64,000 bases of DNA from Acinetobacter sp. WC-141 (lineage in GTDB: Bacteria > Pseudomonadota > Gammaproteobacteria > Pseudomonadales > Moraxellaceae), in assembly GCF_000313935.1 (NCBI RefSeq), contig NZ_AMSS01000020.1, forward strand, positions 24,064 through 88,063, read 5' to 3'. Numbering within the stretch: position 1 is the first letter of the stretch; the number at the start of each line of letters is the position of its first letter. Below the pieces are notes generated by a model. That model ran no database searches. It saw only the letters and a program-made list of their open reading frames with translations, and was not told the origin of the DNA. The position numbers and the translations under genes are program-made. Positions 55,357 to 63,756 of the stretch are shown piece after piece.

Positions 55357-57396
55357 TTAAGCGGTTTTGCTGTCATTCGTCCAACCTTGATGACGTAACA
55401 ATGCGTCAATTTTAGGTTCGCGGCCACGGAAATTAACAAATGCTTCAAGTGCAGTGTCTTTACCACCCACAGCTAAAATTGCTTGACGGAATTCTTGACC
55501 AGTTTGGGTGTTGAAAATACCTTCGTGTTCAAAACGGTCAAATGCATCACTTGCTAAAACTTCTGCCCATTTGTAAGAGTAATAGCCAGCTGCATAACCA
55601 CCAGCAAAAATATGACTGAAGCTATGTTGGAAACGGTTGTAGTCAACAGTTGGAACAACTGCATATTGTTTACGAATGTCATTTAAGGTTTGTTGAATTT
55701 GCTCACTGTTTAGTGCAGGTGTTTTAGTGTGAATAGTCAAATCAAACAATGCGAATTCAAGCTGACGTAAAGTCTGCATACCAGATTGGAAGAAACGAGC
55801 ATTTAATAAAGCATCAAGTAACTCTTGTGGTAAGGTTTGTTTACTCTCAATGTGCTCACTTAAAACATCTAGACTTTCTTTATCCCAAGACCAAAATTCC
55901 ATAAACTGGCTTGGTAGTTCTACCGCATCCCAAGCAACACCATGAGTTCCCGCAACCGAAATATTGTCTACTTCGGTTAGCATGTGATGTAAACCATGTC
56001 CAAACTCATGAAATAAAGTAATTACTTCATCATGGGTAAGTAAAGCAGGCTGATCACCTACTGGCGGAGTGAAGTTACACACCATATAGCAAATTGGCTT
56101 TTGTAAACCATGAACAGTTTGCATGCGTGAACGGAAACCATTCATCCATGCACCACCACGTTTGCCCGTACGTGCATAGATGTCAAAGAAGAAGCCACCA
56201 ATAACTTGGCCTTGGTCTTCTAATTCAAAATAACGTGCATCTGGATACCAGACTGGTGCTTGTCGTTCGATAATATTAATGCCATATAAGCGCTGCACGA
56301 TCTGGAATAAACCCTGAATGACTTTCGGTGCAGGGAAATAAGGTTTTAATGCTTCTTGAGATAAGTTGAATTGTTGCTGTTTAAGTTTCTCTGAATAGTA
56401 AGTGCTATCCCAAGGTTTAAGTTCATCAACACCGTCTTGTTTGGCAATATCTTGAAGTTCCGCTACTTCTTGAAGAGCAGGAGCTCGCGCATGTTCTGCT
56501 AAATCAACCAAAAATTCATGTACTGTTTTTACATCTGGCGCCATTTTGCTTGCCAGAGAATATTCAGCATAGTTATTGAAACCAAGTAACTTCGCCATTT
56601 CCTGACGAAGACTTAAAATTTCTTCCATAATTTTGCTGTTATCAAACTCAGTTTGTTCAGACTGATCAGATGCACGAGTGACATAAGCTCTATAAAGCTC
56701 CTCACGCAATGAACGGTCATCTGCATAGGTCATGATTGCAAAATAAGCTGGAAAGTCCAGCGTTGCTACAGCTTGGTCGAGTTCACGTTGTTTGCCGTAC
56801 TGTTTTAATAACTCAACATTACTTTCTGGCAGGCCTTTTAGCTCAGCTTCTGTAAGGGGTTTAAAGTAAGCTTGTGTCGCATCAAGCACATGATTAGAAA
56901 AATCAGAAGAAAGTTGTGAAAGACGCGCAGAAATATCTGCATAGCGTTTTTTCTCTTCACCCTCTAAAGCCACACCTGAAAGTTTAAAGTCGCGTAAAGC
57001 GAGGCGAATAGCACTTTGTTGGGCTGGGCTAAGCGATGTATAGCCTTGACCATCATGGATATGCTGATAAGTTTGATAGAGCGCCGTGTGTTGTCCAAGC
57101 TGAGTATAATATTCGCTCAATGCTGGTAATAATGATTGATAGACTTCTCTGGTTTCAGCATTGTTCATCACCGCATTCAAATGTGATAAAACGCCCCATG
57201 ATTCACTGAGGTTGTTTTCAAGTGTATCGACTTGTTCGAGTACGGCAAGTTGTTGAGCTGTATCGGTAGGTACAGCTGTAAGTGTATTTAAAAATTCCTG
57301 ACCTGCTTGAATTGCTTGCTCGATATCTTGTTTTAAATTTTCTAATTTAATTTGATCAAAGCGCGGAGTTGGTAAAGTCGCTTGTTGGAGAGTCAT
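55357..57396 (-). CDS. prlC: Oligopeptidase A (M3 zinc metallopeptidase)
   Basis: PrlC degrades oligopeptides, including cleaved signal peptides, in the cytoplasm. From ATG 57396 it is 679 aa; ATG 57411 adds five residues and neither start has a strong ribosome site. The zinc site is TLFHEFGHGLHHML (HEFGH), and the downstream segment VAWDAVELPSQFMEFW supplies the third ligand Glu. Length is normal for M3A peptidases. It is followed at 40 bp by yheV. Confidence 0.96.
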   Translation of the reverse strand: MTLQQATLPTPRFDQIKLENLKQDIEQAIQAGQEFLNTLTAVPTDTAQQLAVLEQVDTLENNLSESWGVLSHLNAVMNNAETREVYQSLLPALSEYYTQLGQHTALYQTYQHIHDGQGYTSLSPAQQSAIRLALRDFKLSGVALEGEEKKRYADISARLSQLSSDFSNHVLDATQAYFKPLTEAELKGLPESNVELLKQYGKQRELDQAVATLDFPAYFAIMTYADDRSLREELYRAYVTRASDQSEQTEFDNSKIMEEILSLRQEMAKLLGFNNYAEYSLASKMAPDVKTVHEFLVDLAEHARAPALQEVAELQDIAKQDGVDELKPWDSTYYSEKLKQQQFNLSQEALKPYFPAPKVIQGLFQIVQRLYGINIIERQAPVWYPDARYFELEDQGQVIGGFFFDIYARTGKRGGAWMNGFRSRMQTVHGLQKPICYMVCNFTPPVGDQPALLTHDEVITLFHEFGHGLHHMLTEVDNISVAGTHGVAWDAVELPSQFMEFWSWDKESLDVLSEHIESKQTLPQELLDALLNARFFQSGMQTLRQLEFALFDLTIHTKTPALNSEQIQQTLNDIRKQYAVVPTVDYNRFQHSFSHIFAGGYAAGYYSYKWAEVLASDAFDRFEHEGIFNTQTGQEFRQAILAVGGKDTALEAFVNFRGREPKIDALLRHQGWTNDSKTA

Positions 57397-57490
57397 TGCT
57401 GTTAGCCACATTATTTTTTAAACATGGTATTAGATGTAGGTCCTGTCAGGTAGGAAATCAAGTTTAATTTGCAAAATAACCTTTTTAAAA

Positions 57491-57522
57491 AGAAATAAGC
57501 CTCACATTGGAGGCTTATTTCT
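57491..57522 (-). terminator. Intrinsic terminator of rnr
   Basis: Stem AGAAATAAGCCTC/GAGGCTTATTTCT (13 bp) with a 6-nt loop is followed on the minus strand by TTTTT. Confidence 0.88.
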
Positions 57523-57546
57523 GAATTGGCAACATCTAGGATTTAA

Positions 57547-59961
57547 TTATTCAGCCTTTGGCTTCGCATTCGCTTTTTTCTTTTTAGGCTTAGACTTTTT
57601 CTTTACCTTTTCTGGTTTACTTTCAGTTTTTACTGAGGTTTTTTTACCAGATTTTTTGGTATAAGAGCTAGGCTTAGCTTTTTCTTTCTTTTTGTGAACA
57701 GGTCTTTCACCATCACTACCAGTTGATTTACTGAAGACTTCTTCAGTTGCCTGTGAAGAAGTCTTAGTTGTGCGTGGAGCTCGGCTACGAACGACTCGTC
57801 CTGCGTGGGTAACTTGTTGAAGGAGTTGGAAGTCAATTTTACGTTCTTCAAGGTTTACCCCAGCAACTTGAATTTTAACTTCATCACCTAAACCAAAAAC
57901 TTGACCTCTATTTTGACCTACAAGAGTTTGACTCGCTTGGTCATAAATAAAGAAGTCATCACCAAGCTGACTAATATGAATCATACCATCAACATATAAG
58001 TCTTTAAGCGTCACGAATAAACCGAATTCGGTCACTGCACTTACAATACCAATAAACTCATCACCCAAATGCTGTTGCATGTAGTGACATTTCAACCAAG
58101 TCGTTACGCTACGAGAAGCTTCATCGGCACGGCGTTCTGTTTGGGAAAAATGTTCACCCGCATCATCTAGTGCGGCACCAGAAAGAGGATAAGGTTTTTG
58201 TTTTAAGTGCGCTTTAATAGCACGGTGCAAGAGTAAATCTGGATAACGACGGATTGGCGAAGTGAAATGAGTATATGCCTCATATGCCAAACCATAGTGG
58301 CCTGCATTTTTTGCACCATAATAGGCTTGCATCATTGAGCGTAATAAAACGGCATGAATGCTTGGTGCATCAATACGATCTTTGGTTGCTTCAATTACTC
58401 TTTGATAGTCTGCTTGAGTTGGCTGGTCAGGGAAGGGTAGACCCAACAATTTCACAAAGTCTTTTACTTTCTGAATACGTGAAAACTCAGGAGCTTCATG
58501 TACGCGATACAACATTGGAATATCATTTTCTAACGCATATTCAGCAGCCGCTACGTTAGCAAGCAACATACACTCTTCAATGAGTTTATGCGCTTCATTA
58601 CGCGTACGTGGCAAAATTTCTTTAATTCCGCCCAGCTCGTCAAAAGTCATATACGTTTCAATGGTTTCAAATTCCATTGCATGACGGTCAGCACGCAAGT
58701 TTTTCAAAATTTGATAAAGTTGGAAAAGCGTATTTAATGATTTATGAACATCCCGATCTTTTGGAATCGCATCTGTCGCGCCTTCAAAATATTGTGCTAC
58801 TTGAGTGTAGGTCAAACGCGCTTTTGAATGCATGACTGATGGATAAAACTCATAACCAGTTACACGGCCTGTACGAGAAAGTTTTAGGTCACAGACCATA
58901 CATAGGCGGTCGACATGCGGATTCAGAGAGCACAAACCATTTGACAGTGCTTCTGGTAGCATTGGTAATACAAAGTGTGGGAAATATACCGAAGTACCTC
59001 GTTCCTCAGCTTCTTCATTAAGGGCTGAATCTAAACGTACATAATGACTTACATCGGCAATCGCGACTACAACACGGTAACCGCCACCTGGACGTTTTTC
59101 TGCATAAACTGCATCGTCAAAATCTCGAGCATCTTCACCATCAATGGTAACTAATGCTAAATCTCTTAAATCAATGCGGCCTTCACGGTCTTGAGCAGAT
59201 GGCTCTTTAAAACTTTCAGCTTCTTTTAATACCTGATCTGGAAATTCATATGGCAAACCAAATTCAAGAATAGTTTGTGGAATGATAATTTCTGTATCAG
59301 CTTTGTCCGCCATAGACTGAATAATATGCGCTGTTGAAAACTCTTCGCGGGTCGGATAGCTATCAATTGCAACACGTAGCATATCGCCAACATTCGCTTC
59401 AGCATGTTTTACAAGTTCTTTTTCCAAAGGAATAGGCTGGTGCTGATTAGGATTGTTGGGTTGAATAAAATATTCGCCATCATGAACTGACAATTTACCG
59501 ATCAATTGTTTGACGCGATGTTGTAGAACCTCTGTAATAAAACCCCACGGTTTACCTTTACGGTCTACCGAAGTCTGGCGCACTCTAACTCGGTCACCAT
59601 TAAATACTAAACGTAATTCACGTTCAGGAAGTAAAAGGTCAGTTTGACCATCAATATGTGCTGTACCTAAACCTTTACTATTAATATAAACAGTTGCTTC
59701 ATAGGTTGGTTGATCTGCCACCAACTGAAATTTAAAACCGTCTTTCATGATTTGACCATCACGAACCATAGCGCTTAAACGATGACTTAACGCTTCGATA
59801 CTTTTTTGGTCATGAATATTAAAATGATCGACAAGCTCTGCATGAGATTGTGGTGTTTGCACCTGCTCCAATGTATCTAAAATAAGAGTACGGCTTGGAA
59901 TAGGATTGTCATAACGTTCAGCTTCAGCTTTCGCTTCAGGGTCAGCCCAGTTTTTTGTCAT
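57547..59961 (-). CDS. rnr: Ribonuclease R
   Basis: RNase R is a processive 3'-5' exoribonuclease that degrades structured RNA. From ATG 59961 it is 804 aa; a GTG at 59976 could add five residues. Order: N-terminal helix-turn-helix and cold-shock domains, the RNB catalytic domain with TIDGEDARDFDDAV (metal-binding Asp cluster), the TSPIRRYPDLLLHRAI motif, an S1 domain (GIVSAVTEFGLFVTL) and a Lys/Ser-rich basic tail of about 80 residues. Confidence 0.97.
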   Translation of the reverse strand: MTKNWADPEAKAEAERYDNPIPSRTLILDTLEQVQTPQSHAELVDHFNIHDQKSIEALSHRLSAMVRDGQIMKDGFKFQLVADQPTYEATVYINSKGLGTAHIDGQTDLLLPERELRLVFNGDRVRVRQTSVDRKGKPWGFITEVLQHRVKQLIGKLSVHDGEYFIQPNNPNQHQPIPLEKELVKHAEANVGDMLRVAIDSYPTREEFSTAHIIQSMADKADTEIIIPQTILEFGLPYEFPDQVLKEAESFKEPSAQDREGRIDLRDLALVTIDGEDARDFDDAVYAEKRPGGGYRVVVAIADVSHYVRLDSALNEEAEERGTSVYFPHFVLPMLPEALSNGLCSLNPHVDRLCMVCDLKLSRTGRVTGYEFYPSVMHSKARLTYTQVAQYFEGATDAIPKDRDVHKSLNTLFQLYQILKNLRADRHAMEFETIETYMTFDELGGIKEILPRTRNEAHKLIEECMLLANVAAAEYALENDIPMLYRVHEAPEFSRIQKVKDFVKLLGLPFPDQPTQADYQRVIEATKDRIDAPSIHAVLLRSMMQAYYGAKNAGHYGLAYEAYTHFTSPIRRYPDLLLHRAIKAHLKQKPYPLSGAALDDAGEHFSQTERRADEASRSVTTWLKCHYMQQHLGDEFIGIVSAVTEFGLFVTLKDLYVDGMIHISQLGDDFFIYDQASQTLVGQNRGQVFGLGDEVKIQVAGVNLEERKIDFQLLQQVTHAGRVVRSRAPRTTKTSSQATEEVFSKSTGSDGERPVHKKKEKAKPSSYTKKSGKKTSVKTESKPEKVKKKSKPKKKKANAKPKAE

Positions 59962-60180
59962 GTCGTTTGGTTTCACGCTTGGCAGATAAGTTTAGCATAA
60001 GCCATGCAGACCCGAACTGCACGTTTAGGTTTGCAATAATGTGTTATGCACTACAGTATTTTGATGAAGAAATAATATCTATCTTAACAAGCGTTTGATC
60101 GAAAAAGACGAAAATAATGAGTAAATCGCTTAAAAAATAATTCATTGAACTAAAAAACAAGAAAATTTCAGTATGATGAC

Positions 60181-60209
60181 TTGAACAATGTGGTTTTAGT
60201 TTGTATTAT
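60181..60209 (+). promoter_or_regulatory. tRNA cluster promoter
   Basis: TTGAAC (60181-60186), a 17-bp spacer and TATTAT (60204-60209) place the transcript start near 60216, seven bases before the tRNA-Ser gene. The rest of the gap from 59962 holds no gene. Confidence 0.75.
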
Positions 60210-60222
60210 GGCGGCTCGTTCC

Positions 60223-60313
60223 GGTGAGGTGGATGAGTGGCTGAAATCACTTCCCTGCTAAGGAAGCATACCTATTACTGGTATCGAGGGTTCGAATCCC
60301 TCTCTCACCGCCA
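60223..60313 (+). tRNA. tRNA-Ser (anticodon GCT)
   Basis: A 91-nt class II tRNA with acceptor GGTGAGG/TCTCACC, anticodon GCT in CCCTGCTAAGG, a long variable arm (TACCTATTACTGGTA), T loop GGTTCGAATCC and encoded CCA (60311-60313). It reads AGC/AGU codons. Confidence 0.95.
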
Positions 60314-60322
60314 TTACTTAAT

Positions 60323-60399
60323 GCGCTCATAGCTCAGCTGGATAGAGCACTTGGCTACGAACTAAGGGGTCGGGAGTTCGAATCTCTCTGAGCGCACCA
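60323..60399 (+). tRNA. tRNA-Arg (anticodon ACG), copy 1
   Basis: 77 nt, acceptor GCGCTCA, D arm AGCTCAGCTGGATAGAGC, anticodon ACG in GGCTACGAACT, T loop GTTCGAATC, encoded CCA. The A34 is expected to be edited to inosine by TadA to read CGU/CGC/CGA. Confidence 0.96.
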
Positions 60400-60437
60400 A
60401 GTAAATAGAACGAATCGCTGAAAGGCACACAAGTTAC

Positions 60438-60514
60438 GCGCTCATAGCTCAGCTGGATAGAGCACTTGGCTACGAACTAAGGGGTCGGGAGTTCGAATCT
60501 CTCTGAGCGCACCA
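60438..60514 (+). tRNA. tRNA-Arg (anticodon ACG), copy 2
   Basis: It is identical to copy 1 over all 77 nt and separated from it by a 38-nt spacer, so it is a recent or homogenised tandem duplication in the same transcript. Confidence 0.96.
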
Positions 60515-60526
60515 ACTTGAAGAATT

Positions 60527-60551
60527 AACCGCTTTTATAGCGGTTTTTTTG
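60527..60551 (+). terminator. Intrinsic terminator of the tRNA transcript
   Basis: Stem AACCGCT/AGCGGTT with loop TTTAT is followed by a T run. Confidence 0.88.
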
Positions 60552-60621
60552 TGCTTGTTTTTTAGTAATTTTTAAAAAATCTAAATTTATAACTTTTTAA
60601 TTATATTAGAGATAATCATAA

Positions 60622-61215
60622 ATGAACCTAGCCTTATTTGATTTTGATGGCACCATTACTCATACCGACACATTCAGCTTATTTCTTAAATATTCTTTAG
60701 ACAGAAAAACACAACTCGTCGGTGGTATTCGACTTGCGCCCTATATAGCTGGCTATAAGCTGGGTTGGGTAACGGATAAAACCATTCGGACTAAGCTCTG
60801 CCAAGTAGGTTATGTTGGCTATGATGCGAACTCTCTGAAATATATGGGACAAGAGTTTGCTAAAGATGTGCTTCCTACCTGTGTTCGTGAAAATGCCTTG
60901 GAGCGTATTCTTTGGCATAAAGAACAAGGTGATCAGATCGTTGTTGTATCAGCATCATTAGGTGTTTATTTAGAAAGCTGGTGTCATTCTTTAGGTTTAG
61001 AGGTTATATGCAATCAACTTGAAATACATAATGGTATTTTAACAGGTCATTTTATTGATGGGGATTGTGGTTATTTAGAAAAAGTAAATAGAATAAGAAA
61101 TAAATATGATTTAACCCGATATCCTACAATTTATGCTTATGGTGATACGCCTAATGATTATGCAATGTTAGAGCTAGCACATAAAAAATATTATAGATGG
61201 AAAGAGATTCATTAG
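60622..61215 (+). CDS. HAD-IB family phosphatase
   Basis: This 197-residue SerB-like HAD hydrolase has motif I LFDFDGTIT (nucleophile Asp and acid Asp), motif II VVVSAS, a lysine in YLEKVNRI and motif III YAYGDTPNDYAML. HAD-IB enzymes remove phosphate from small metabolites such as phosphoserine or lysophosphatidate; the substrate is unknown. It follows the tRNA cluster and shares a bidirectional terminator with the repeat gene. Confidence 0.88.
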   Translation: MNLALFDFDGTITHTDTFSLFLKYSLDRKTQLVGGIRLAPYIAGYKLGWVTDKTIRTKLCQVGYVGYDANSLKYMGQEFAKDVLPTCVRENALERILWHKEQGDQIVVVSASLGVYLESWCHSLGLEVICNQLEIHNGILTGHFIDGDCGYLEKVNRIRNKYDLTRYPTIYAYGDTPNDYAMLELAHKKYYRWKEIH

Positions 61216-61246
61216 TATTAATTAATATTTGAAACGATATTAAGTT

Positions 61247-61274
61247 AGAAAGCCACTTATAAAAGTGGCTTTCT
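61247..61274. terminator. Bidirectional intrinsic terminator
   Basis: A perfect 12-bp stem AGAAAGCCACTT/AAGTGGCTTTCT with a 4-nt loop lies between the HAD gene and the repeat gene, which converge on it. Confidence 0.9.
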
Positions 61275-62040
61275 TTTAATGATATTAAACAGTATGGAAA
61301 GAGTTATCTAAGAAGTTATCAGTAAGTAATGACTGAGGTACGATAGTATGCGTTGTATTTGTTACGCTAGATACTGTAGAAGTTACTCCGCCGAGTAAGC
61401 TACCACCAGTTAATCCACCGAGTAAATTAGAAATAACATCTAAGCCACCTTGACCAGTCACACCGCCAGTTAAGCTACCTACGATATCTGTTACGATGCC
61501 GATAGGGTTGTCTGTGCCGCCAGTAACACCACCAGTTAAACCACCTAGAAGGTCAGTCACTACACCGAGCGGGCTATCGCCACCTACACTGCCAGTTAAG
61601 CCGCCAAGAAGATCGGTTACTACACCAAGAGGACTATCCCCACCAGTAACTCCACCAATAGTGCCAGTTACACCCCCAAGGATTTCTGTTACTAAACCAG
61701 TTGCAGTAGAGCCATTTGTAATAAGTGTACCGAGAATGCCAGACGCTGATTCAGTTGCGCCTGAGATGTCTCCACCTACTAAATCAGAAACAACTTCAAG
61801 TGCACCATTTACCGTGTCGCGAGAAGTTTCGAAAGTTAACGTGCCAAGGTCTGCAATTTCAGAAACTGGATGCTCTACTTGTGGAAGAATACCGATAATT
61901 GTATCGGCAACAGTGTCGATACCTGTATTGATAATGTCAGTTTTTAAGCTTTCTACACCCTGAAGGATGTCAATGCCGCCTTGAACTACATCAACTACTG
62001 GAGAAATTGGAGAAGTTCCGCCACCAATACCACCAGTTAC

Positions 62041-62268
62041 ACCGCCAATAATGTCAGTCACGACTTCAAGTGGGTTGCCGCCAACACCGCCCGTTACACC
62101 ACCAATAATATCAGTTACGACTTCAAGCGGGTTGCCGCCAACACCGCCCGTTACACCACCAATAATATCAGTTACGACTTCAAGAGGGTTACCACCAACA
62201 CCGCCCGTTACACCGCCGATAATGTCAGTCACAATTTCAAGCGGGTTGCCGCCAACACCACCAGTTAC
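62041..62268 (-). repeat. 57-bp tandem repeat, four copies
   Basis: Four in-phase 57-bp units begin at 62041, 62098, 62155 and 62212, each encoding 19 residues with core GNPLEVVTDIIGGVT. They differ mostly at third codon positions, which fits selection on protein or repeat conversion. Confidence 0.93.
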
Positions 62269-62658
62269 GCCACCAATAGTGCCAGTTACACCGCCAAGGA
62301 TTTCTGTTACCAAACCAGTTGCAGTAGAGCCATTTGTAATAAGTGTACCGAGAATGCCAGTCGCTGATTCAGTTGCGCCTGAGATGTCTCCACCCACTAA
62401 ATCAGAAACAACTTCAAGTGCGCCGTTTACCGTGTCGCGGGAAGTTTCGAAAGTTAGTGTACCGAGGTCTGCAATTTCAGAAACAGGATGTTCAGTTTGT
62501 GGAAGGATGCTAATAATTGTGTCGGCAACAGTGTCGATACCTGTATTAATAATTTCAGTTTTTAGGCTTTCGACACCTTGAAGGATATCAATACCGCCTT
62601 GAACTACATCAACTACTGGAGAAATTGGAGATGTGCCACCACCGATACCACCAGTTAC

Positions 62659-62772
62659 ACCGCCAATAATGTCAGTCACGACTTCAAGAGGATTGCCACC
62701 AACACCGCCAGTTACACCACCAATAATGTCAGTCACAACTTCAAGAGGGTTACCACCAACACCACCAGTTAC
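62659..62772 (-). repeat. 57-bp tandem repeat, two copies
   Basis: Two further units of the same 57-bp repeat lie exactly 618 bp from the start of the four-copy array, between the second and third long modules. Confidence 0.92.
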
Positions 62773-63412
62773 GCCACCCACCACATCTGTAACACTTCCT
62801 ACAACGCCAGTGACAATGCCTGTAGCAGTTGTACCATTGTTGATAAGTGTTTCAACAATACCAGTTGCTGAAGCAGTTGCGCCTGAGATATCTCCACCCA
62901 CTAAATCAGAAACAACTTCAAGTGCACCATTTACCGTGTCACGGGAAGTTTCGAAAGTTAATGTGCCAAGGTCTGCAATTTCAGAAACAGGATGTTCAGT
63001 TTGTGGGAGTACTCCAATGATTGTTCCAGCAACAGTTTCAATGCCAGTGTTGATAATGTCTGTTTTTAAGCTTTCGACACCTTGAAGAATATCGATACCG
63101 CCTTGAACTACATCAATGACTGGAGAAATTGGAGAAGTTCCACCGGTCACACCACCTGTTACACCGCCGATAATATTGGTTACGGTTTCAAGAGGATTGC
63201 CACTACTAATACCACCTGTTACACCACCAATAATATTGGTAACAGTGTCTACAGGGCTTGTAGAACCGATACTACCCGTAACAGTGCCAACGGCATTAGA
63301 AACAAGGCCAGTCGTAGTTGTTGTAAGAGTATTTGTTGCTGTAGATAGAGTGTCTGAAAGTAGGCCAGAGGTTGATATATGATGTGTGCTGAAAAAACAG
63401 GAGGTTTTAACT

Positions 63413-63446
63413 TGGTAAACTAAACACACTCATCAGGAGTTTACCA
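63413..63446 (+). promoter_or_regulatory. Inverted repeat over the orfA translation start
   Basis: TGGTAAACT (63413-63421) pairs with AGTTTACCA (63438-63446), whose last base is the A of the orfA ATG and which overlaps the AGGAG ribosome site. RNA entering from outside the IS would fold and hide the start, a known way for IS elements to avoid activation by read-through. Confidence 0.6.
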
Positions 63447-63745
63447 TGAGCAAGAAACACAAGACTTACACCACAGAATTTAAAGCTGAAGCCATCAAAT
63501 TAATTGAAGCCAATCAAGGCAATGTCTCGGAAACAGCCAGACAACTTAGCATTTCAATGCAAACTCTTTCAAATTGGAATACCAAAGCAAAGGCTGGAAC
63601 TTTAGCAGGTACAAAACAGTATTCACCTGATCTAAACGCTCTACTCGAAGAAAATAAAAAACTCAAACAACAGCTCAAAATAGCTGAAATGGAACGTGAA
63701 TTTTTAAAAAAGGCAGCAGCGTACTTTGCCAAAGAAAGTCAGTAA
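63446..63745 (+). CDS. IS3-family transposase OrfA
   Basis: This 99-residue protein has an N-terminal helix-turn-helix of the transposase_8/IS3 type (YTTEFKAEAIKLIEANQ, SETARQLSISMQTLSNW) and a C-terminal leucine-zipper-like coiled coil (LLEENKKLKQQLKIAEMERE). At 63706-63712 the heptamer A AAA AAG is in the correct phase for -1 frameshifting into the orfB frame. Confidence 0.92.
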   Translation: MSKKHKTYTTEFKAEAIKLIEANQGNVSETARQLSISMQTLSNWNTKAKAGTLAGTKQYSPDLNALLEENKKLKQQLKIAEMEREFLKKAAAYFAKESQ

Positions 63746-63756
63746 GGTACGCCTAT

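Larger units (their letters stand above)
61700..63135 (-). repeat. Three long modules (about 310 bp each)
   Basis: Near-identical modules lie at about 61700-62013, 62310-62631 and 62815-63135. The word TTGAACTACATCAA starts at 61981, 62599 and 63103 (plus-strand coordinates; the third copy reads ttgaactacatcaa before diverging), giving periods of 618 and 504 bp. The difference of 114 bp equals two 57-bp minor units. Confidence 0.9.
61285..63384 (-). pseudogene. Repetitive surface-like protein gene, 5' end lost to IS insertion
   Basis: About 700 codons on the minus strand are almost wholly made of Val/Gly/Thr/Ser/Asp repeats (VGGNPLEVVTDIIGGVTGG and relatives) and three copies of a module of about 100 residues containing DVVQGGIDILQGVESLKT, PVSEIADLGTLTFETSRDT and NGALEVVSDLVGGDISGAT. 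The chain ends in SLLTDNFLDNSFHTV. The open frame continues into IS sequence and its only ATG there (63429) is IS-derived; no native start or signal peptide remains. Composition suggests an exported, fibrous or surface-associated protein; the family is not recognised. Confidence 0.75.

Noticed and set aside
62041..62772. CRISPR-like regular repeats
   Set aside because: The 57-bp units are directly adjacent without unique spacers, stay in one reading frame and lack cas genes, so they are coding tandem repeats.
61496..63382. Plus-strand open frames across the repetitive gene
   Set aside because: They are antisense shadows of the 57-bp and long repeats (Pro/Thr-rich products); the minus strand gives the coherent module structure and the good terminator.
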